Source: Guillardia theta CCMP2712
Taxonomy: Eukaryota; Cryptophyceae; Pyrenomonadales; Geminigeraceae
NCBI RefSeq assembly: GCF_000315625.1
Contig: NW_005434635.1
Span: 242,082 to 306,081 of the forward strand
Reading direction: 5' to 3'
Length of the DNA: 64,000 nt
Position numbers and translations under genes: made by a program. Positions 1 to 11,255 of the stretch are shown piece by piece (position 1 is the first letter of the stretch; each line of letters begins with the position of its first letter). The notes beneath the pieces were generated by a model. It ran no database searches, was not told where the DNA came from, and saw only the letters and a list, made by a program, of their open reading frames with translations.

Positions 1-405
1 CCAGGCAGAGGGATGTAGCATCCAGTGGAGATAATGGTGGTCGGCCGGCTGAAGAAGCATCAAGATCCGTCGCACGAAGAAGGGAAGAAGACGGTCGAAG
101 TGATGGGGGTGAAGAGAGCCATGGAACAGCTCAGGTGGGATGGAAGGTTTCTTGTCATCTTGCAGCAATCATCTAGTCGAGGTTACGGCATGGATGAAGT
201 GTGCAGTCGAATGGTTATGACGGCAGAAGAGGATCTGGAGCAAGACTCCCTCTCTCCCCAAGCCTCTGTTTCAAGTCGATGAGCAACATCACATCAACAC
301 CCGTCTCTGTTGTGTTTCTCAATGTTTTACTTGACAACCCACCGGAATCAAAGTGCGATCACACCATTCCTCTGACTAGGATCTTGTCCAGCACGCTGGA
401 GTCGC
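1..405. other. no gene seen
   Basis: Left edge of the window. Only short open frames without recognisable protein character are present. It is the 3' flank of the small minus-strand gene that ends at 406. I see no RNA gene or repeat here. Confidence 0.4.
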
Positions 406-591
406 TTAGTGACGGTTGTAGAAGTAGTCCCACTGGTGGCGGGCACGGCGCCAGTCATCATAGGATGCGGCATCGTTGGCGCGGTAGTAGGTGTCCTCAG
501 ACTCCTGGTAGAGAGCACGAGCCTGGGTGTTCTGAACGAACGCCTGGGTGTAGAGGTTAGCAGCCTTCTTGCCGTAGAGGATGGTGCGCAT
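406..591 (-). CDS. small tyrosine/arginine-rich protein, final exon
   Basis: A 61-codon frame starts MRTILYGKKAAN and ends WDYFYNRH before TAA. Just upstream on the minus strand a pyrimidine-rich tract ends in CAG, a good 3' splice site (about 595-600), so one or more 5' exons or a 5' UTR exon may exist towards 700-1100. The protein has no signal peptide or membrane segment. It is basic, rich in Tyr, Arg and Ala, and looks largely helical. I do not recognise the family; small accessory subunits of mitochondrial complexes have this look, but that is only an impression. Confidence 0.45.
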   Translation of the reverse strand: MRTILYGKKAANLYTQAFVQNTQARALYQESEDTYYRANDAASYDDWRRARHQWDYFYNRH

Positions 592-2092
592 CTTATCTGC
601 GGAACAAAATAGAATCAGTACCGAGAAGAGAATGAGATGATGTAAGACATTTCGCAAACATTTCGCAAACAGTACACAGCACCAAAGTCACAGATGAATG
701 AATTTCACACAGTATACAAAAAAAAGTGAAGAACAGTGATAATGAGAGAAAGGTACACAGAAACATAACCACAAACCCGTACTTGCATCAACATGAAATG
801 AATCTTTGTTGGGGTACAGGGTACACTTTCAAGCATTGCATCGTGAATATTCTGCACATTGCATCGAGAAAAATTATGATTAATGAATACGCAATGCAAG
901 AAGAACATTGAACTGATGCTACATCATCACAGAATAATATCTCATACACACATGTCAAATCATGAAAGGCACCCGTCAATTCTAACCAACAAAACAAGGA
1001 AAGACCACAGAGACATCAGTACACCACGCGCATCTCATTCAAGGAAATCATGTGATGATCATTCCAAGCGCTGGGCACACTACACGTCTCTCCTCCATCG
1101 CCTCCCCGCTCCTTCTCCACTTCCTCTCGCGCGCGCATGGCCCACCTCTTCTGGTGACGACTCTTCGTGCCCCCCTGAAGAGCCGTCCTCGACCGTTACA
1201 CCCCTTCAAAACGTTATTTTATCCGTTATATAGATTCAATAACCGTTACTTAAACGTGATTGCCGTATGATGTACGGGTGGTCATCATCCTGTACCCACC
1301 ACCTTTAGTGAAATGCAATATGTTTTATAGGGGTACTTTTGAAAAATCAGGGGTACTGTAGCTTTTGCCGTTGGCTATTACCCACTCTTGCCTCCCCATC
1401 CTGACAGTGGGAATTCATGGGGTGCAGGCTGCACCCCACCCCTATCTTTCCCTGTATTGTAAGAGCAAAATGGGGGTGGGTGATGTTCACAGATAAGAGT
1501 TGACCCTACCCACCACGGGAATGTGAGCATGTGTATGTTCAATAGGAGGGTAGGGGTATGTACCCTCACCCCACTTTTCTAGGATCTCGTGGGTATGCTG
1601 AGATGAGGATGCTACAGGGCGGAGAATGGTGATGGAAAAGCGCATGAACAAGGGCGAAGGAAGAAGGAAGAGAGAAGAAGGAGGAGAGGGGATCGTGAGA
1701 AATAAAAAGGAGGAAAGGAGGAGGAGGAAGAAGATGCAGACGTTGAGATGTGCTGGGAAGCTAGAATGGTTTTCTCGTGGCTCGAGAGGGGATGTGGAGC
1801 ACAACAGAAGGCGGGTCTTCAAAGATTCCTGCTGGAAGCATGAATGAGAATGTAATTGAAAATCGGTATTTGTTGCATTTTCGAGCCAAAATCATGAAGG
1901 AGCATCAGAAAAATTGTTACAAATGAGTTTGAGAGCTAAATGCAGCCACTGGATACTAAAGATGCATGTCGTTTCGGAACTAATGCAAATCCGCTTTCAA
2001 CCTCTTCGCTATTTTATTTACAATGACCTGTAGGCATGGATACGCCAGGATTTTCTCCTGTCACGCCATTACAACAGAGGAGGAACTTGGCT
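592..2092. other. intergenic, TACCCC-rich stretch
   Basis: No convincing gene. Between about 1270 and 1600 the sequence is rich in GGGGTA, TACCCC and CCACCCC words, a sequence type that recurs in several intergenic regions of this window. At 1640-1735 there is a purine-rich GGAAGA tract. Confidence 0.5.
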
Positions 2093-2679
2093 TCAGCTAC
2101 AATCCTGCAGAAGAAATCTGCCCTGCGGCAGCGACATGGGGTAGTTCATCTGCTGGTAATCTGGCAGGAAGTACTCACTGTGCCTGTCTGCAGCAAGTCG
2201 GTCGAACTCCGGGGCCTGAAGATGCCCCCACCTTGAGAGACTCTGCTCAAAGACAAGGATACATTGACGCCGATCATGAGCGTGAGATTCATTCGGAGTT
2301 CGATTTGCTATATGCGGATGCCCAGGCATCGAGGTAAGCTGAATGTGATGTCATGCAACGATTCGCTGCCATCTAACTTCTGGCGGCAGGGGAGCAGGAA
2401 GTGGTCCAGGGCTGGGCAACACGTACAGGCGAGTTGGACAACAAAACTTCGACCCCAACACACCGATGGTCAGAAAATCGATCCCTTCTCCCTCCCCACC
2501 CCTCCTCCCTTGGTTCTTGTGTCTTTCTTTGTCTGCTGCATTGCGCTGTCCTGCTCCCCTTCATCCAAACCAGCTCTCTCAGCGTAGGATTTTTCCTTGG
2601 TCCGCTTATCCCCATGCGGCTGAGGCAAGTAACCTGCGCGATATCTGCGGTTGGACGGGTCTTGCTTGCAAGACGCCAT
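2093..2679 (-). CDS. possible multi-exon gene, unknown product
   Basis: Two minus-strand pieces look coding. At 2679 an ATG opens a basic, hydrophilic frame (MASCKQDPSNRRYRAG...). At about 2220-2093 a frame reads PEFDRLAADRHSEYF and ends RFLLQDCS before TGA, preceded by a plausible CAG acceptor near 2219. They may be the first and last exons of one small gene, but I could not resolve the connecting splice sites. No family is recognised. Treat it as a lead only. Confidence 0.3.
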
Positions 2680-2863
2680 TCTTGCAAGTTCCTTTCAACC
2701 CAACAGTCTCTTTTCCTTACTTCTTCTTTCCTTCAAACACATTCTTTGTTATTGTGTTGATGTGGCTTTGATACAGGGTGGTTTCTTTTCGCCTCAACAA
2801 TCTACATTCATTTCTGGTCAATTGCCGTGAACCTTAAAAAAAGTGGTGATTCTTTCTTCAGCT

Positions 2864-3811
2864 ATGTCGCCGATAGCGAATAACAACATGCACGAACTCA
2901 CGTTTGCCACTCCTCATCACACTCGTCAGGTTCAACTCATTCCTTCTTCTCTTTCACCGGTTGATTTTGCCCAGCTTGCATTCCAGCATGAGAATACAGC
3001 AGCTATGCATCCAGCCATGTAAATCTTGGTTTTGAATCTTGTTTCCCTGAAACGTATCTAGGCCTACCTCCACGGCAGACACTGAAGCTGATCGTTGGGT
3101 AACCATATTTGGATTTCCGCAGGTAGAACTTCAAGGTTCGAAGCACATGCTTTCTTATGTTGTCTGTCAGGGATATCAAGATGGTGTGCTGCGTTACATG
3201 AGAGATAGGGGGGAGATCGGTAGGTCTCCATTCAACTTTGATCTTTTCATTTTGTTTTAGTTTTTTATGAGAGAGATTTCAGAGGAATGGAAATATTCTG
3301 GGACGAACTACCTGGCGGTGAAATTCAAGGATCAAGAGACTGGTACGCCGGACATTTGTTGCTTCTTATGGTAGTAACGAAGGTTTGTCAGTGGCTGAGG
3401 CGCTTGGCTTGAATGGTTCGATCATGCCAGGAGATGGTGGGCAAAATTTGATCAACGCCTGAACAGGCCGGCATTGATTCTAACGCTTCCCTGCTGTACC
3501 TCAGGACTTCCCGGGGACAACTTCATGATCGGAGTCAAACGTGGAGCTCAACTTGGCAATTTCAATTTGCAAGAGTGAGAGAGAGAAGCTGTCATGTGTC
3601 AAGGCTAACGTTGAGAAGGAAAAGACCATCGCAATTGGACAAAGCTGCTGCCAACCCGTCATCAGTCAAGGACAAGAATCCTGTTGTCACCAAGAACTCA
3701 GCTTTGCGAGGGGGAAGGTTGTGGGATTTCCTGATTGTTTTCACTTTTTCTGACATTCTTTTTGTATTTGTCACGGTTCAGCTTCGGAAGATTTTTATCG
3801 GAACTCTTTGA
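2864..3811 (+). CDS. NUP35: nucleoporin NUP35/Nup53 (RRM-like), intact copy
   Basis: NUP35 is a linker nucleoporin that binds membrane and Nup93/Nup155. Seven exons join in phase: 2864-3018, 3062-3219, 3283-3342, 3383-3436, 3505-3574, 3616-3736, 3782-3811 (215 aa). The centre carries the Nup35-type RRM: WVTIFGFPQ (the hallmark start), then EEWKYSGTNYLAVKF, AEALGLNGSIM and NFMIGVKRG, matching the family's NW..I.Y, A..AL..NG and MIGV blocks. The tail GGRLWDFLI resembles the C-terminal amphipathic membrane-binding helix. It is shorter than the human protein (about 326 aa) because the low-complexity flanks are reduced. Exon 1 lies outside the tandem duplication and exons 2-7 inside, so this is the only complete copy. 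The exon 6 acceptor is the least certain boundary. Confidence 0.8.
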
Positions 3812-5516
3812 AATCACAGATCTTAACGGATGAGTAAATCAGTGACTTCCGAATGTGAAATTTCCACTATAGCTTGACCACGCCGCCGCACTGCTAGGAC
3901 GGTCACGGGTGGCGGCCGCACGGCTGCCCCGGCCGGCCCGGGCCCGGCCCTGCCCGGCGGCGCCTTCCATTTCGCACCGACTCCGTGCCTCACCAGCTAG
4001 TTCAAATATACGTTCACTGGGCAATGCACCCCAGGATGTACCGGCGAGTATGGCAGAGGAGAACTAGCTGCCGAAATGCGCATCAGATTATTGTCATGGT
4101 GCTTGCAATCATGATGTCCTGCGGCATGTTGTCACCGACGTCTGCAGTTGTCGAAGATGAAACGTGGGAGAAGATGTTTGTGCAAGGAGTCGACGAAAAA
4201 TCGTTGAAAGACTATCTGTTCAAGATTACAAGCTACGACCATGTCGCAGGCACCCTGGGAGACCTCAGATCCACCAACTTCGTCAAGAACAGACTAGAAT
4301 CATCACTCAGAGACACTCCTGCTCTCGTGGAGGTAGAGGCTGTTCCGGTCATGCTGTCCTACCCCATCAGTCGGCAGTTGAGAATGACAGAGCCGGTGGA
4401 ATTCAATGCCAGTCTGAGCGAGACCATCTTGCCAAACGATGCTACCTCAGACAACGTCTGGAGAAACCTCTCTTTCAACGCTTATTCGCCCTCCGGCAAC
4501 GTCTCTGCGCAGCTGGTGTACGCCAACTACGGTGACCCGGACGACTTCGTAGCGCTAGAGAAGCTCGGCGTGTCCGTCGAGGGCAAGATTGTGATTGTAC
4601 GGTATGGGTCGACGTTTCGTGGTCTGAAGGTGAACTCCGTTGATGTTTGCTTCCTCCCTTGTCATGATCGATGACTGCCCGAGCACAGGTCATGAACGCC
4701 GAGCGGAGGGGAGCGATCGGCTGTATCATCTACAGCGATCCTGAGGACGACGGCTACCAGCGCGGACCGACGTACCCGGATGGGCCATGGAGGCCGAAAC
4801 AAGCAGTGCAGCGAGGATCCGTCCAATTCAACTCGCTCTGTGCCGGCGACCCAGCACGCAAGTACTCCAAGAAGTCAACGATGGACCTTTGCGGGTATGC
4901 CGTCGAAGACCTCATCCCCTCCATCCCTGTCCTCCCGATCTCTTACGAGGATGCTGCTCCTCTGCTGCAGAATCTTGTCACTCCTGGAGACCTCCCTCCT
5001 GGCTTTCAAGGCGGTCTTCCCTTCAAGTATGCGACAGGCCCAGGTCCAGCCCACGTCAACCTGCTCGTAAACAACAAGTTCGAGGCTCGCAGGGTCTGGA
5101 ATGTCTTCGCTACCATCCCCAGCGGCAACTTTGGAACAGCAGACGACAAGCTCGTGCTTGCCGGCAATCACCGCGATGCGTGGGTCTATGGCGCCGCTGA
5201 CCCCAACTCTGGGACCGCTGCTCTACTCGAGATGGCCAGAGTCTTGGGGGACATGTTGAGGAAGGGATGGAAGCCGAAGAGGACTATCGTGCTGTGTAAC
5301 TGGGACGGAGAGGAGTACGGGCTTCTTGGGAGCACAGCATGGGGGGAGAAACGAGCTAAGGAGCTCTCCTCCAAGAGTGTCGTCTACCTCAACGTGGACG
5401 TCGGGGTCGCCGGCCCGCACCTTTCAGTGCACGCCTCTCCTTTCCTCAGCCCCGTCATCACCAACGTCTCCCGCATGTTCGTTGACCCAGCAACGGGTCA
5501 GCCTCTCGATCGAGCA
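3027..5516 (+). repeat. tandem duplication, unit A (2490 bp)
   Basis: This stretch recurs directly after itself with an offset of exactly 2490 bp. Its left end lies in NUP35 intron 1 and its right end inside exon 2 of the carboxypeptidase gene. Comparing the copies by eye I found only four substitutions: 3447 T/C, 3475 T/G, 4089 T/G and 4661 G/T (position in unit A; base in A/base in B). The trinucleotide TGG is present at the left border, the junction and the right border, so the break can lie anywhere in those three bases. Confidence 0.95.
3890..3968. repeat. GC-rich island
   Basis: A very GC-rich block with CGGTCACGG and GGCCCGGGCC words lies just upstream of the carboxypeptidase start. 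It belongs to a sequence type that recurs at about 18715-19060, 33055-33310, 33640-34110, 36410-36730, 50815-50890 and 61385-62530. It is duplicated at 6380-6458 with the tandem unit. Confidence 0.6.
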
Positions 5517-5525
5517 TGGTTTTGA
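4024..5525 (+). pseudogene. truncated glutamate carboxypeptidase II copy
   Basis: This is the unit-A copy of the M28 peptidase gene. It has exon 1, the 59-nt intron (4630-4688) and most of exon 2, and is nearly identical to the downstream gene. The duplication junction cuts it after residues DRAW, and a stop follows one codon later. It keeps the protease-associated region and the first metal-ligand segments (NHRDAW, DGEEYG, YLNVD). It lacks the last zinc-ligand histidine (YHSVYDS in the full copy) and the C-terminal helical domain, so it should be inactive. It is otherwise undecayed, which fits a very recent event. Confidence 0.85.
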
Positions 5526-8006
5526 ATCTTGTTTCCCTGAAACGTATCTAGGCCTACCTCCACGGCAGACACTGAAGCTGATCGTTGGGTAACCATATTT
5601 GGATTTCCGCAGGTAGAACTTCAAGGTTCGAAGCACATGCTTTCTTATGTTGTCTGTCAGGGATATCAAGATGGTGTGCTGCGTTACATGAGAGATAGGG
5701 GGGAGATCGGTAGGTCTCCATTCAACTTTGATCTTTTCATTTTGTTTTAGTTTTTTATGAGAGAGATTTCAGAGGAATGGAAATATTCTGGGACGAACTA
5801 CCTGGCGGTGAAATTCAAGGATCAAGAGACTGGTACGCCGGACATTTGTTGCTTCTTATGGTAGTAACGAAGGTTTGTCAGTGGCTGAGGCGCTTGGCTT
5901 GAATGGTTCGATCATGCCAGGAGATGGTGGGCAAAACTTGATCAACGCCTGAACAGGCCGGCATGGATTCTAACGCTTCCCTGCTGTACCTCAGGACTTC
6001 CCGGGGACAACTTCATGATCGGAGTCAAACGTGGAGCTCAACTTGGCAATTTCAATTTGCAAGAGTGAGAGAGAGAAGCTGTCATGTGTCAAGGCTAACG
6101 TTGAGAAGGAAAAGACCATCGCAATTGGACAAAGCTGCTGCCAACCCGTCATCAGTCAAGGACAAGAATCCTGTTGTCACCAAGAACTCAGCTTTGCGAG
6201 GGGGAAGGTTGTGGGATTTCCTGATTGTTTTCACTTTTTCTGACATTCTTTTTGTATTTGTCACGGTTCAGCTTCGGAAGATTTTTATCGGAACTCTTTG
6301 AAATCACAGATCTTAACGGATGAGTAAATCAGTGACTTCCGAATGTGAAATTTCCACTATAGCTTGACCACGCCGCCGCACTGCTAGGACGGTCACGGGT
6401 GGCGGCCGCACGGCTGCCCCGGCCGGCCCGGGCCCGGCCCTGCCCGGCGGCGCCTTCCATTTCGCACCGACTCCGTGCCTCACCAGCTAGTTCAAATATA
6501 CGTTCACTGGGCAATGCACCCCAGGATGTACCGGCGAGTATGGCAGAGGAGAACTAGCTGCCGAAATGCGCATCAGATGATTGTCATGGTGCTTGCAATC
6601 ATGATGTCCTGCGGCATGTTGTCACCGACGTCTGCAGTTGTCGAAGATGAAACGTGGGAGAAGATGTTTGTGCAAGGAGTCGACGAAAAATCGTTGAAAG
6701 ACTATCTGTTCAAGATTACAAGCTACGACCATGTCGCAGGCACCCTGGGAGACCTCAGATCCACCAACTTCGTCAAGAACAGACTAGAATCATCACTCAG
6801 AGACACTCCTGCTCTCGTGGAGGTAGAGGCTGTTCCGGTCATGCTGTCCTACCCCATCAGTCGGCAGTTGAGAATGACAGAGCCGGTGGAATTCAATGCC
6901 AGTCTGAGCGAGACCATCTTGCCAAACGATGCTACCTCAGACAACGTCTGGAGAAACCTCTCTTTCAACGCTTATTCGCCCTCCGGCAACGTCTCTGCGC
7001 AGCTGGTGTACGCCAACTACGGTGACCCGGACGACTTCGTAGCGCTAGAGAAGCTCGGCGTGTCCGTCGAGGGCAAGATTGTGATTGTACGGTATGGGTC
7101 GACGTTTCGTGGTCTGAAGGTGAACTCCGTTGATGTTTGCTTCCTCCCTTTTCATGATCGATGACTGCCCGAGCACAGGTCATGAACGCCGAGCGGAGGG
7201 GAGCGATCGGCTGTATCATCTACAGCGATCCTGAGGACGACGGCTACCAGCGCGGACCGACGTACCCGGATGGGCCATGGAGGCCGAAACAAGCAGTGCA
7301 GCGAGGATCCGTCCAATTCAACTCGCTCTGTGCCGGCGACCCAGCACGCAAGTACTCCAAGAAGTCAACGATGGACCTTTGCGGGTATGCCGTCGAAGAC
7401 CTCATCCCCTCCATCCCTGTCCTCCCGATCTCTTACGAGGATGCTGCTCCTCTGCTGCAGAATCTTGTCACTCCTGGAGACCTCCCTCCTGGCTTTCAAG
7501 GCGGTCTTCCCTTCAAGTATGCGACAGGCCCAGGTCCAGCCCACGTCAACCTGCTCGTAAACAACAAGTTCGAGGCTCGCAGGGTCTGGAATGTCTTCGC
7601 TACCATCCCCAGCGGCAACTTTGGAACAGCAGACGACAAGCTCGTGCTTGCCGGCAATCACCGCGATGCGTGGGTCTATGGCGCCGCTGACCCCAACTCT
7701 GGGACCGCTGCTCTACTCGAGATGGCCAGAGTCTTGGGGGACATGTTGAGGAAGGGATGGAAGCCGAAGAGGACTATCGTGCTGTGTAACTGGGACGGAG
7801 AGGAGTACGGGCTTCTTGGGAGCACAGCATGGGGGGAGAAACGAGCTAAGGAGCTCTCCTCCAAGAGTGTCGTCTACCTCAACGTGGACGTCGGGGTCGC
7901 CGGCCCGCACCTTTCAGTGCACGCCTCTCCTTTCCTCAGCCCCGTCATCACCAACGTCTCCCGCATGTTCGTTGACCCAGCAACGGGTCAGCCTCTCGAT
8001 CGAGCA
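5517..8006 (+). repeat. tandem duplication, unit B (2490 bp)
   Basis: Second copy of the 2490-bp unit, directly abutting unit A. It carries NUP35 exons 2-7 without exon 1, and the 5' two thirds of the carboxypeptidase gene, here continuing into the unique 3' part so that the gene is whole. Confidence 0.95.
5552..6301 (+). pseudogene. NUP35 copy lacking exon 1
   Basis: Exons 2-7 of the NUP35 gene are repeated here with intact splice signals (same structure shifted by 2490), but exon 1 with the start codon is absent. The sequence upstream is the truncated carboxypeptidase copy. It has two base differences from unit A, at 5937 and 5965, both inside the fourth intron by my exon model. Without a promoter and start it is presumably a non-functional 5'-truncated copy. 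Confidence 0.8.
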
Positions 8007-8777
8007 TGGGACGGAGCCATCGGGACGCTGGGCTCCGGGTCGGACTACACAGTCTTCCTTGATCATCTCGGCATCCCATCGGTCGATTTGTCATGGCGGC
8101 ACAATACCAGTGCCTACGGCGTCTACCACAGCGTGTACGACAGCTTCTCCTACATGGTGCAGCAAGTTGATCCAGACTTCCGCTATCATGCTCTCTGCAC
8201 CAGGTTCTGGGGGGTCACCCTCCTTCGGTTCTCGGATAGTGCTCTCCTCCCGTATGATCCCAAGAGCCTTGCAGGAGCGTTGAATAAGTACTTGCTGTAC
8301 GTCAAGAGCATGATGAACGCGACGGTGTGTCGAGGACAGTGCTCGGAGATCTTCAAGGTGGTGAAGCAGGAGGGGAGTGGTGTGTTCCCACTAGACCTCA
8401 GTGAGCTAGAGGAGGCAGTCAGCGGCTTCACGACCGCTGCGTCCTCTCCTGCGCTGCAGCAGGCCATCGCATCCTGCAGGCAGGAAGGAGCTTGCAGCAA
8501 GAGGCTGCTGCTCCGTCTGAACGAGGCAATGAGGAGGACAGAGAGAGCATTCCTGGATCCGGCAGGGCTCCCTGGGAGGAAATGGTTCCGCCACATCCTA
8601 CAGGCGCCCGGGCTGTACCTCGGGTATGGCGCTGACATGTTTCCTGGTATCTGCCAGGCGATTCGTGATGGGGATGCGAAGCTGGCGCAAGAACAAGCGA
8701 CGCGCTGTGCGGGGGTTGTGAAGCACGCGAGTTCGGTTTTAATGAGCTGGCAGCAAGACAGAGAAGTCGTTACTTGA
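6514..8777 (+). CDS. glutamate carboxypeptidase II-like M28 metallopeptidase
   Basis: A zinc exopeptidase of the NAALADase/transferrin-receptor-like group, which releases C-terminal glutamate or similar residues outside the cytosol. Exons are 6514-7119 and 7179-8777 (734 aa; human GCPII has 750). An in-frame ATG at 6475 could add 13 residues. A hydrophobic segment near the N-terminus (IVMVLAIMMSCGML) should be a type II signal anchor. Then come the protease-associated domain, where the intron falls at the expected FRGLK/VMNAE boundary, and the M28 domain. Ligand segments are NHRDAW (His363), AADPNSG (Asp373), DGEEYG, YLNVD and YHSVYDS. The C-terminal helical dimerisation domain follows. Its 5' part is duplicated upstream. 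It converges on KTI12. Confidence 0.92.
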
Positions 8778-8875
8778 AGGAAGACTGTACAACAAGAACA
8801 ACAAGAACAAGAGGGAGAACAAGGGGGAGGAAAACTATGGGGAAAACAAGATGATGAAGAAATACAATGTCACTC

Positions 8876-9880
8876 TCAATCCTGTGCAATCTGCGCGATC
8901 AGAAAATCGACGAACATCTCTGCAGCCTTCTCCGACGTCGACGGGGTCTGGCCATCGTCGGTCACTACCTTGAGAAACTGCCTCTTAATCCTCCTCTGCT
9001 CTCCGATGGGGACGACCCGGTTGATAGTGACGGGCTTGCTGCAGTACGGGAACTTCACCACCCCTGCCATCACCCCCTCTGACTGGCTCTTCTGAAGGGT
9101 TCCGAGGATCTGCGACGTTATCACATCTATCTCGTGCAGCATGTTCTTGTCCGCCACGGGCTGGGAGACTGTCGCCAGGTTCGGATTGAGGCTCTTTCCT
9201 TCGATCATGCTCACCACGTCGTCCAGCGGGAGGACCTCGTCCTCTGGCCGCACCACAAACAGCGGCCTCTCCCATCGATTCCTGTCGTTGGGCCGCTCGA
9301 ACCTCTGCGGCAGCTCCGCCAGGATGCTCTCCCCGTACGCCCCCGTCCCCGCGTTGAACCCGGCTATCTGCTCCACGGTCGCGTCGCAGTGGATGGTGCA
9401 CATGGTAGTCCCCACAGCCCGGGCGATGCAGAAGAGCTCGTAACGGAATCCCTTGATGTAGTTGAGATCGTCGGCAACGACCGTCAGGTTCTTGGTCAGC
9501 GTCCGTTCGATCGCTGCCTTGAGAGCGGACCTGCTCATTTTCTCCGCCTGCAGGGAGAGGATGAGGGAGGGAGGGAGGGAGGGAGGGAGGAAGATGGAGT
9601 TAGCGGAGAAGAAGAGGATACGGGAAACCAGTTTAGTTTAGTTTGGCACAAAATATCCTGAATGATCACCTGGGAATCCTTATAGCTTTCATTTCTGTCT
9701 ATACCAAGACTCTCGTTGTTGATCAAAGTGTGTGAGATTCCCTTCTCAGCAAGAAAGCTGCACAGCTCTTTTGACCTGTTCGCACGCTAGACCATCAGGT
9801 TTTGCAGAGCAAGTGGCTGAAGTGGCTCACCTTGTGGTTTTCCCTGAGGAAGGGTATCCACAAACAACGACCAGAGGCAT
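8876..9880 (-). CDS. KTI12: KTI12, Elongator-associated P-loop protein
   Basis: KTI12 binds the Elongator complex and tRNA and is needed for wobble-uridine (mcm5/ncm5) modification. Exons on the minus strand are 9831-9880, 9670-9775 and 8876-9547, all in phase (275 aa). The first exon gives MPLVVVCGYPSSGKTT, the family's N-terminal P-loop. Exon 2 supplies INNESLGIDRNESYKDS and exon 3 DDLNYIKGFRYELFCIAR, a KTI12 signature. The second intron (9548-9669) contains a short GGGA repeat. The length is near the family norm. The 3' end faces the carboxypeptidase gene about 100 bp away. Confidence 0.93.
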
Positions 9881-10127
9881 GCTACCCTAGTCGAGCATTC
9901 ATGGAAACTGTAAGAAACAAAAATCAGGCATTAGACTTTCATTCGGTTTTAAATCTCTCAATTGTGTAGAACCTTGATTTTATGATTGCTCTGAAAACAT
10001 AGCCCATGCTGTCCTTCATGGCTAAAGTCAATTTGTACCGCTCGCTCGTGTCTCGAATGTTATCTCTATGGTCCAGCTGCTCCTGCTCCTGCTTGTTCTA
10101 CTCCTGCTCCTGCTCCTGCTTGTTCTA

Positions 10128-10198
<71 letters not shown>

Positions 10199-10226
10199 AC
10201 TGCTGCTCCTGCTCCTGCTCCTACTG

Positions 10227-10258
<32 letters not shown>

Positions 10259-11255
10259 TCCTCAAATCGTTTCCGCACATGCACTGTGCTGTATGAGCTT
10301 TCAAGGACCCTACCCGTTTTTTGACTTCTCATAACCTACCACCCCACAACAATTAACCACCCCACGCACCACCCCATCTTACGCTGGAATTGTACCCCTT
10401 CTTTCGGTTTTCCGGCTACCCCAACATGACCTACCACCCCCGGGCATGAGTGCTACATCCCATCCAACTACCCACCAACTGAAATGAAACTTGGTTGAAT
10501 CCAGGGGGTGTGATTGAGATACACGTCCCTGAAGGGGTCGTTTGACCGAATCATCAGGAGGAGACTACGGGTACTTTTTCTCAAGATACATTTCTGTAGG
10601 GGTAGAATTCAAAGGGGTGGGGTGGTAGTCGATGTGCCAGATAGATAAGTATGCTGATGACAAGTAGGGAGCAGGGAGAGGAAGACGGCGATGCAGGAGC
10701 GAGAGAGTCTCGATTCCGACATGATCGTCAGATGGAGCAGTAGGAAGGAGCAGGAGCACGATGACCATAACGAGATCAAACAAGACATGGGCAGAGAGAG
10801 CTCCTGGAACGTGAGACGGGCTGAGCTACAGCAGAACAAGTTAGTGGAGATAGATTATCTGGAGATAGATAGTTGATAGCGAGAGAAGGATAGATAGGAT
10901 AGATGGAGAACACAGGTGGGGCGGGGACTCGAGCTGATTTCATGGTTGAGGGTGAGATCATAAAGTAGTGCAGGGTGATGATTTGAAATAATGGTCATAC
11001 ACGACTAACAGGAAAGAGACTGGATATGGCTGGATCAGCCTTGAAATAGTAGAAAGGATGGCGGAGCAGTGATATGATGCGACATAAACTTAACTAGAAG
11101 TCAATTCTTCAGGATTGAACCATTTCTTTGTTGAGAACTCTCGATAGAGTATGAGCCTCATCAATCAACACTCACATCAAGCATGACGTCTGATTGTGTT
11201 TGTGCGCAGATCCCTGATACTTGTGAATGTGTTTTTGAGTGCTGTTGGGGTCGAC
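9881..11255. other. intergenic with TACCCC-type sequence
   Basis: No gene recognised between KTI12 and the desaturase. It holds a CTCCTG hexamer array (10077-10258), then about 300 bp rich in CACCCC, TACCCC and GGGGTA words (10330-10640). A possible 3' splice site (TGTGCGCAG at about 11201-11209) just before the desaturase suggests its upstream exon or 5' UTR exon lies in this region. Confidence 0.5.
10077..10258. repeat. CTCCTG hexanucleotide array
   Basis: About 30 near-perfect units of CTCCTG, with a few CTACTG and TTGTTC variants. Because the unit length is a multiple of three, it yields long artificial open frames (all-Leu, Ser-Cys or Gly-Ala) on both strands. The same unit recurs at 27241-27320, 27837-27895, 32850-32922 and 55500-55640. 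Confidence 0.95.

Noticed and set aside
3839-4024. Minus-strand frame over the GC-rich island upstream of the peptidase (and its copy at 6329-6514)
   Set aside because: The translation is Ala/Gly/Arg-rich, driven by composition, and antisense to the peptidase 5' region.
10066-10334. Long frames of pure Leu, Ser-Cys or Gly-Ala over the CTCCTG array
   Set aside because: A hexamer repeat has no stops in any frame that avoids them by composition; there is no start context, no flanking coding sequence, and both strands are equally open.
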